A DNA stretch of 64,000 nt from a bacterium. GTDB taxonomy: Bacteria; ARS69. This document shows positions 58,932 to 64,000 of the stretch, one piece after another. Both the position numbers and the translations under genes were made by a program. Location of the stretch: the NCBI GenBank assembly GCA_025774805.1, contig JALGZR010000008.1, forward strand, positions 1 through 64,000, given 5' to 3'. Position 1 is the stretch's first letter. Every line of letters begins with the position of its first letter. Below the pieces are notes generated by a model. The model saw only the letters and a program-made list of their open reading frames with translations, had not been told where the DNA came from and did not search any database.

Positions 58932-59008
58932 CCTGCATTTCTCACCGGTCTCTGCTGCGCCGGCGGCTCGCCGCGTCCTCGTGACGAACCCGGCGAGGAA
59001 TGCAGGCT
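58929..59008 (+). repeat. Interspersed repeat, copy D, a full palindromic element after a TAG stop
   Basis: The element starts at the TAG of the TPR gene and reads AGCCTGCATTTCTCACCGG. It ends 60 bases later with CCCGGCGAGGAATGCAGGCT, the inverted copy with two or three mismatches. The ten terminal bases (AGCCTGCATT/AATGCAGGCT) are perfectly complementary. GGCTCGCCGCG in the middle recalls the GGCTCGTCGCG of the other copies. The shape suggests a small palindromic, possibly mobile, element or a 3' RNA hairpin. Confidence 0.8.
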
Positions 59009-59119
59009 CCGAGGGGGCGGGGGGGGGGCGGAGGGGTTAGAGTGAGTTCTGCGGACGCCGGACGGCCCTCCGGGCGGAACCTCACCCCGGGAGGGGGGTA
59101 TGCAGCGCAGGAGGTGGAC

Positions 59120-59860
59120 ATGCACCCGCTGCGCGTCGTTCGGCCGGTCTTGGAGGCGACAGAGCGCGTGAAGGACGAACGGGCCGACGAAGACCTGATG
59201 CTGGCGCTCAAGCGCGGCGAGGAGTCCGCGCTGACCGAGCTCATGCGGCGGCATCGGGGACCGATCGTGAACTACGTGAATCGGTTGATCGGTGACCGGG
59301 ACCGGGCCGAAGACCTCGCCCAGGAGGTCTTCCTCCGGGTCTACCGGCACGCCGGCACGTACCGTGTGACCGCCCGGTTCACGACGTGGCTCTATACGAT
59401 CGCGTCGAATCTCGGGAAGAACGAGCTGCGCAATCGGGCGCGCCGGCGCAACGTGTCGATGGAAGACACTCCCCGGGAGCTGAGACAGGAGGACTACCAC
59501 CTCGGAACGCGCGAGGACTTCCTGGCTCCCGACCGCATCACCGATCTGAACGATCGGCAGCGCAAGGTCCGGTGGGCGATCGACACCCTGCCGGAGCACT
59601 TCCGAATCATGCTCGTGCTACGGGATCTCGAGGGCTTCTCCTACGAGGAGATCGCGGGGATGATGGAACTTCCCCTCGGGACCGTGAAATCCCGGATCAA
59701 TCGGGCGCGGATGGAGTTCAAGAAGCGGGTCGAGCCGTTGCTCTCGGCCTCCCGGAGGAACGACCCGTCGATCTTCTGGAGGAACTCGCGCCCCGCCGCC
59801 GACCCGGAGGGAAGCAAGACGTCCCGGACGCGCTCGAACGATGGAGGGAAGAAGCATTGA
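59120..59860 (+). CDS. ECF-type RNA polymerase sigma factor (RpoE-like)
   Basis: ATG 59120 after AGGAGGTGGAC gives 246 residues; an upstream in-frame ATG lacks a site. Region 2 is ALTELMRRHRGPIVNYVNRLIGDRDRAEDLAQEVFLRVYRHAGTYRVTARFTTWLYTIASNLGKNELRNRARR. Region 4 is LPEHFRIMLVLRDLEGFSYEEIAGMMELPLGTVKSRINRARMEFKK. There is no region 1 or 3. A basic tail of about 35 residues follows. It overlaps an anti-sigma gene and precedes an HtrA-like protease, the layout of envelope-stress systems. GGAACC 17 bases before TATGCA (59076-59104) may be its own promoter. Confidence 0.94.
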   Translation: MHPLRVVRPVLEATERVKDERADEDLMLALKRGEESALTELMRRHRGPIVNYVNRLIGDRDRAEDLAQEVFLRVYRHAGTYRVTARFTTWLYTIASNLGKNELRNRARRRNVSMEDTPRELRQEDYHLGTREDFLAPDRITDLNDRQRKVRWAIDTLPEHFRIMLVLRDLEGFSYEEIAGMMELPLGTVKSRINRARMEFKKRVEPLLSASRRNDPSIFWRNSRPAADPEGSKTSRTRSNDGGKKH

Positions 59861-60702
59861 AGTGTGATCGGGCTCGGAAGCTCGTTTCTCACGCTCTTGA
59901 CCGCGCCCTGCCGGCCGGCGAGAGCGATGAGCATCACCGCCACCTGGAAGACTGTCCCCCCTGTCGCACGTTTGCCGCCGAGCTGAAGGAGTCGCTGCTT
60001 CTCCTCGAGGAGCTGCCGACGATCGAGGTGGACGAACGCTTCAACGCCGCCGTCTGGGCCCGGATCCGGCGCGACGATCGGGCGGTGTCGCTGGCCGCCC
60101 GCCTGAGGGAGGGATTGGCCGAGGTCGTCGACCGTCTCGATCTGTCGGGCGCCGCACTGAAATGGAGTCCGCTGGCGATCGCCGCGGCGCTTCTGTTGAT
60201 GTTCGGGATCTTCTCCGGGCCTCTGCCCGGGGACCAGGAGTCCTCTCTCGCCGATCGACGGGGAGATGCGAGGATCGGCGACTCCGCTCCCCCGGACGAG
60301 GGGAGACGGCCGTCCGACGGGCTTCGAGCGGGGGAGGAGTTGGCCTCCGCCGGAGCGGGCGACTTCGGCACGGCGGGGATGACGGGAGTGGAGGGCACGG
60401 TCGAGGAGGGCCGTCCGTACACCCTGGCGAGCGACGAGGAGACGCCGGGCGGGATCCCCGCCGCCGTCGAGCGCTATCTTCTGCGGAACTCCCGAGAGCT
60501 CCGAATCGACCGGGATCAAGATCACGACCCGGAGCGATTCCGCCGGGCGAACTACAGCTATCCGTTGCGTCGCGTTCCGGATCCCTCCGCGTTCTGGTCG
60601 GATTTCGGCATTCGCCCGGTGACGGGGGGAGCTCCCGCCTCGGCCTCCCCGCCGGTACTGCGTCCCGCCGGCGGCCCGAAGCCGACGGTCATCTCGTTCT
60701 GA
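59857..60702 (+). CDS. Membrane anti-sigma factor with zinc-binding N-terminus
   Basis: TTG 59857 overlaps the sigma stop; 281 residues. The ZAS motif H29-x3-C33-x2-C36 (HLEDCPPC) is present, followed by a helix ELKESLLLLEEL. One membrane helix lies at about 101-117 (WSPLAIAAALLLMFGIF). The periplasmic part is long, Gly/Pro-rich and not a known domain, ending in ANYSYPLRRVPDPSAFWSDFG. It would hold the adjacent sigma factor inactive at the membrane until a signal triggers its release or cleavage. Confidence 0.85.
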   Translation: MKCDRARKLVSHALDRALPAGESDEHHRHLEDCPPCRTFAAELKESLLLLEELPTIEVDERFNAAVWARIRRDDRAVSLAARLREGLAEVVDRLDLSGAALKWSPLAIAAALLLMFGIFSGPLPGDQESSLADRRGDARIGDSAPPDEGRRPSDGLRAGEELASAGAGDFGTAGMTGVEGTVEEGRPYTLASDEETPGGIPAAVERYLLRNSRELRIDRDQDHDPERFRRANYSYPLRRVPDPSAFWSDFGIRPVTGGAPASASPPVLRPAGGPKPTVISF

Positions 60703-60722
60703 CCCCGAGGGTCCTTTCTCCG

Positions 60723-61925
60723 ATGGGAGATCTCGTCCGACCCCGACTCCCGTTCCTGTTGGGCGGGTTGCTCGTGGCCCTCTGTCCGCTTCTCGTCACC
60801 GCGGGGGCGACCGCGCCGGCGACGCCTCCTCCGTCCGACACCCCCGAGCCCGGCCCGCTGCAGGAGGAGGAGATCCTCCGCGTGGCGGGGGGCTGGAAGG
60901 ACCGGGTCTTCCTGGTCGTCGCCGACGGAGGTCCGTGCCGGGTCCCCGTGCAGGAGGTGCTGGAGAATCCCCGGGCGCTGTTCCGGAACCGCCGGGTGGG
61001 GTGCGCGGTCTACGTGGGGCACGGAAACGAGTTGCTCACGACCTCCTCCGTCGTGCACGGCAACACCGAAGTCGAGATCTTCAGCGAGAGCGGATTCCAC
61101 ACCGTGGCGCGGGTGGCGGGACGCGATCCGTACCTCGACCTCGCTCTCCTCGTGGCCATGACGGAGCTGCCGGAGGTCGGATCGCTCTCTCCTCCGGAGA
61201 TCGCCTCGGATCCCGTTCCGGGCTCCTCCTGCCTGGTCCTCGGCAACGCGTACGGGCGCTCGCTGTCGGCCACGCTCGGCACGATCGGCTCCACCGTCGA
61301 GATCATGCCCACCGGCCTGCCCATCCGGGTGATTCGTGTCGAGGTGCCGGTCTTTCCGGGAGACTCCGGAGGGCCGATCCTCGACGGCCGGGGACGCTTC
61401 GTCGGCATCGTGACGGCCGCCATCCAGTCCGGCTCCCACCCCGGACTGGTGCTCGAGGGAACGATCGGGGAGCGGGAGATCCGGGCCCGGCACGCCGTTC
61501 CGGCCGGCCGGGCCGGATTCGCCGTTCCCGCCGCGCAGTGCGAACGCGCGTGGCAGGACCTGCGGCAGCACGGACGGGTTCGCCGCGGCTACCTCGGCGT
61601 TCGGATGGCGCTCGACGACGGCAGCGGCGGGGGGGCCCACATTCTCGGCACGCTGCCGAACAGCCCGGCGGAGGCGGTGGGCATCCAGCCCGGGGACCTC
61701 ATCGTCCAGTTCGGGTCGATCCGGATCACGACACCCCAGCAGTTCGTCGCCCTCGTCGCGGCGAACTCTCCCCGGACGCGCCTGGAGATCCATCTGATTC
61801 GTGATCGAGCGAAGCGCCGCGTCTCGGTGGAGCTGGGGGAGGCGGGCCGCCCGATGGGCCTGAGGTCGCTCGGCACGCCCTCCGAGCTCGGGGCGGCTCC
61901 GGAGACGGCGCGCACCCCTCGTTGA
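60723..61925 (+). CDS. Exported trypsin-like serine protease with PDZ domain (HtrA/DegP-like)
   Basis: ATG 60723 gives 400 residues with a signal sequence or anchor (about 10-30). The catalytic triad is H112 (SSVVHGN), D139 (YLDLALLV) and S215 (FPGDSGGPIL). A PDZ domain follows (RRGYLGVRMALDDGSGGGAHILGTLPNSPAEAVGIQPGDLIVQFGSIRITTPQQFVALV). The His block is TTSSVVHG, not the usual TNAHV, so it is a diverged member. It follows the sigma/anti-sigma pair by 20 bases, as mucD follows the algU genes, suggesting envelope protein quality control. Confidence 0.88.
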   Translation: MGDLVRPRLPFLLGGLLVALCPLLVTAGATAPATPPPSDTPEPGPLQEEEILRVAGGWKDRVFLVVADGGPCRVPVQEVLENPRALFRNRRVGCAVYVGHGNELLTTSSVVHGNTEVEIFSESGFHTVARVAGRDPYLDLALLVAMTELPEVGSLSPPEIASDPVPGSSCLVLGNAYGRSLSATLGTIGSTVEIMPTGLPIRVIRVEVPVFPGDSGGPILDGRGRFVGIVTAAIQSGSHPGLVLEGTIGEREIRARHAVPAGRAGFAVPAAQCERAWQDLRQHGRVRRGYLGVRMALDDGSGGGAHILGTLPNSPAEAVGIQPGDLIVQFGSIRITTPQQFVALVAANSPRTRLEIHLIRDRAKRRVSVELGEAGRPMGLRSLGTPSELGAAPETARTPR

Positions 61926-61973
61926 CCCCCTTTCCCCCCCATGCTAGCGTGCGGCCGCTTTCGGGAGAGCCCC

Positions 61974-62999
61974 ATGTACCGAACCGCCGCCACCCTCCTG
62001 ATTCCCGCACTCGGCGCGCTCCTCGGCTGCTCGGAAGGCAAACGGATTCCCGCGATCGGGCCGGGTTACGAAATCGTCATCCTGTCCCCCGCCGACGACC
62101 GGGCCCTGGGCAAGCGCGTCGCCACGATCCTCTCGAAGGAGATCCGTCTCGTCCGGTATGAGCCGACGTTCGCGACGATCGACGACGCGCTCGAGGAGTA
62201 CTCCTTCTACCGGACGCGCAAGCTCCTCTTCGCCGTCGCCCCCGCCGGTCACGATTCCCTCGTCCGGATGATGAAGCGCGCCACCGGAACCGAGGTGCCC
62301 ACGTCCTTCCCCGGTCTCTGGGTCGTGAAGGAGCCGTTCGCCGCGGGGCAGGTACTTCTCGTCCTCACCGGAGAGCGGCCGGCGCTCGTCGAGGTTCTCA
62401 CCACGCGGGGGGACGAGCTCCTCGAGATCGCGGAGGAGACGGCGGTGACGTTGTTGCTCACGAACCTCTTCCGGGCCGGCGAGATGGCCGGGGCGCGCGA
62501 GCGGATGCTCGATCTCTGGGGATGGGGCGTTCGCCTGCCGCCCGAATGGGTGGTCGACGATCGCTTCGCCTCGCAGAGCTTCGTCAGGGTCTGGCGGGAC
62601 GGACCGGTGGCTCAGCTCTTCGTATCGTGGGAGCCGGGGCGGGTCGAGCGATCGCCGCAGGAGTGGCTGTCGCGCCGCGACGAGCTGACCGGTCTGTTCT
62701 ACCAGGGAGACATGGTGTCGCGCGTTCCGGACCGGGTTCACGCGTCCCGAGGCGAGACGCCGTTCGGAATCGAGGGGGTCGTCCTGAGCGGTCTCTGGGA
62801 GAACGAGATCTACGTGATCGGAGGGCCTTTCGCATCCTGGACATTTCACTGTCCGCAGGACGATCGCACGTACTTCGTGGACATCAGCGTGTACGCACCC
62901 GATCGGGACAAACGGCCCCTGATGCGGATGCTCGAGGCGGTGGTCCGGACGTTCCGGTGCGGCTGCGTCGCGCCCCCGCCTCCGGAGGCCGCGACGTGA
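61974..62999 (+). CDS. DUF4837-family lipoprotein
   Basis: ATG 61974 after GGGAGAG gives 341 residues, with a lipobox LGALLGC (C19). The mature part is rich in aromatic/charged strands: GYEIVILSPADDRALGKRVATILSKEIRLVRYEPTFATI, FPGLWVVKEPFAAGQVLLVLTG and GWGVRLPPEWVVDDRFASQSFVRVWRDGPVAQLFVSW. This follows DUF4837, known mainly from Bacteroidetes and relatives, of unknown function. The C-terminal DRTYFVDISVYAPDRDKRPLMRMLEAVVRTF closes the domain. It overlaps the aroB start by four bases. Confidence 0.75.
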   Translation: MYRTAATLLIPALGALLGCSEGKRIPAIGPGYEIVILSPADDRALGKRVATILSKEIRLVRYEPTFATIDDALEEYSFYRTRKLLFAVAPAGHDSLVRMMKRATGTEVPTSFPGLWVVKEPFAAGQVLLVLTGERPALVEVLTTRGDELLEIAEETAVTLLLTNLFRAGEMAGARERMLDLWGWGVRLPPEWVVDDRFASQSFVRVWRDGPVAQLFVSWEPGRVERSPQEWLSRRDELTGLFYQGDMVSRVPDRVHASRGETPFGIEGVVLSGLWENEIYVIGGPFASWTFHCPQDDRTYFVDISVYAPDRDKRPLMRMLEAVVRTFRCGCVAPPPPEAAT

Positions 63000-64000
63000 C
63001 CCGGATTCCCGCGGTTCGGGTCGAGCTGGGAGAGCGGTCCTACGACGTCCTCGCCGGAGAGGGCGCCGCCGACGCACTGCTCGACCACGTGGCGAGCACC
63101 GACGCGGGCCGGATCGCCGTGGTGGCGGCGGGGAACGTGTTCGACATCCACGGAGAAGCGGTCATTGCCGGTCTCGATCGGCGGGGGAAGCGCTCGACCG
63201 TGCACCGCCTGCCGCCGGGCGAGCAGGGCAAGTCGCTCCCGGTCGTGGGCGGGATCATCGACGAGATCCTCTCCGAGGACTTCGAACGGCGGGACCTCGT
63301 ACTGGGGCTGGGAGGCGGCGCCGCCACCGACGTGGCGGGCTTCGTCGCCTCCCTCCTGTTGCGGGGAGTGCGGTGGGTGGTCCTGCCCACCTCCCTCCTC
63401 GGGCAGGTCGACGCCGCGGTCGGGGGCAAGACGGGAGTGAACGTCCGCCGGGGAAAGAACCTCGTCGGCACGTTTCACCAGCCGCGGGCGGTGGGTTGCG
63501 ACACCGGCTTCCTCGCGACTCTTCCCGCGCGGGAGTTCCGGGCCGGGATGGCGGAGGTCGTCAAGACCGCGTGGATCGGCGATCCGTCCCTCTTCGAGGC
63601 ATTGGAACGGGATCCGCCGAAGGACGCGTCCCATCCCCGCCTCCCCGAGACGATCCGTCGTTGCATCGCCGTGAAGGCCGACATCGTCTCACAGGACGAG
63701 CGGGAGGCGGGACGGCGGGCAAGTCTCAACTTCGGCCACACGCTCGGTCACGCGATCGAGACCGAGAGCGGGATGAGCTACCTCCACGGGGAGTGCGTGT
63801 CGCTCGGTATGGTGGCGGCCCTCCACATCTCCGTCGAGACCGGCCGTTGCGAAGCGAGCCTCCTCGAGCGTCTGCTCGCGCTGCTCGAAGACCTCGGGTT
63901 GCCCGTCCGCGATCCGTCGCTCGACACCGACGCGATCCTCGCGCGCACCCGCGCCGACAAGAAGCGGAGGGAAGGCGGCGACCGCTACCAGTTGACACGC
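62996..64000 (+). CDS. aroB: 3-dehydroquinate synthase, cut by the window end
   Basis: GTG 62996 overlaps the previous stop; 335 codons are visible and the frame is still open at 64000. Conserved blocks are LVLGLGGGAATDVAGFVASLLLRGVRWVVLPTSLLGQVDAAVGGKTGVNVRRGKNLVGTFHQP, LPAREFRAGMAEVVKTAWI and zinc-region LNFGHTLGHAIE then YLHGECVSLGMVAAL. It closes the first ring of the shikimate pathway from DAHP with NAD as catalytic cofactor. The usual length is about 360, so little is missing. aroA lies 32 kb away in the window. Confidence 0.96.
   Translation, partial: MTRIPAVRVELGERSYDVLAGEGAADALLDHVASTDAGRIAVVAAGNVFDIHGEAVIAGLDRRGKRSTVHRLPPGEQGKSLPVVGGIIDEILSEDFERRDLVLGLGGGAATDVAGFVASLLLRGVRWVVLPTSLLGQVDAAVGGKTGVNVRRGKNLVGTFHQPRAVGCDTGFLATLPAREFRAGMAEVVKTAWIGDPSLFEALERDPPKDASHPRLPETIRRCIAVKADIVSQDEREAGRRASLNFGHTLGHAIETESGMSYLHGECVSLGMVAALHISVETGRCEASLLERLLALLEDLGLPVRDPSLDTDAILARTRADKKRREGGDRYQLTR

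Noticed and set aside
75-63998. Many long open frames antisense to, or in another frame of, the genes above
   Set aside because: They are Arg/Pro/Gly-rich, lack binding sites and recognisable domains, and arise because stop codons are rare at this GC content.
1-64000. CRISPR arrays, insertion sequences or prophage genes
   Set aside because: No regularly spaced repeats, transposase or phage structural gene was seen; the tyrosine recombinase at 26293 is a chromosomal Xer in a housekeeping run.

Overview
This is a very GC-rich chromosomal window from a Gram-negative bacterium, densely packed with genes that mostly overlap by 4 bases (ATGA or GTGA junctions) and often start with GTG or TTG. The outer-membrane barrel and polysaccharide export genes, FlgD-like C-terminal tails, a DUF4837 lipoprotein and a fucose/rhamnose-type microcompartment point to the FCB side of the bacteria, for example Eisenbacteria, Latescibacterota or a relative. 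That placement is inference from gene content; there is no rRNA in the window.

Layout. 1-2836: the end of a poly-N-acetylglucosamine-type polysaccharide cluster (synthase tail, TPR/beta-barrel export protein, deacetylase). 2928-7810: ClC channel with CBS domains, a small secreted cysteine-rich protein, EttA and a convergent YceI protein. 8041-13043: phosphoglucose isomerase and glucokinase, a convergent GH13 hydrolase, and a SatD-like regulator. 13044-13628: the only long gene-free stretch, holding a run of inverted repeats, a near-consensus sigma-54 promoter and a strong terminator-like hairpin. 13629-15731: a peptidase M28 interrupted by a seven-repeat propeller. 16054-21851: a ten-gene microcompartment operon (two BMC-H, one BMC-T, three BMC-P, CoA-acylating aldehyde dehydrogenase, PduS-like Fe-S protein, class II aldolase). 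21882-34383: rpsT, then murJ-uvrC-ogt-xerD-scpA-scpB-rluB-aroA-cmk-plsC-rpsA. 34459-50545: tRNA-Val, infC-rplT-pheS-pheT-zapB-zapA-ymdB-folD-xseA-xseB-ispA-DUF212-dxs-recN-pgsA and a lipoprotein hydrolase. 50609-64000: aceE, tRNA-Arg, a peptide ABC transporter without its ATPases, a TPR protein, an ECF sigma/anti-sigma/HtrA-like protease module, a DUF4837 lipoprotein and the first part of aroB.

How the genes fit together. The microcompartment genes describe a shell that would enclose cleavage of a deoxysugar phosphate (fuculose-1-P or rhamnulose-1-P) to lactaldehyde and its oxidation to an acyl-CoA, with an Fe-S protein and a trimeric shell protein for electron transfer. The aldolase and dehydrogenase carry nearly the same short amphipathic targeting helix on opposite ends. 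Most of the rest is housekeeping: cell-wall lipid flipping, shikimate and isoprenoid synthesis, DNA repair, chromosome segregation, translation.

The least expected signals are non-coding. A repeat family has copies whose first three bases are the TAG stop codon of four unrelated genes. A multi-branched structured leader precedes dxs. A sigma-54 promoter appears to drive an RNA with no reading frame. infC seems to start at ATC, and rpmI is missing between infC and rplT.
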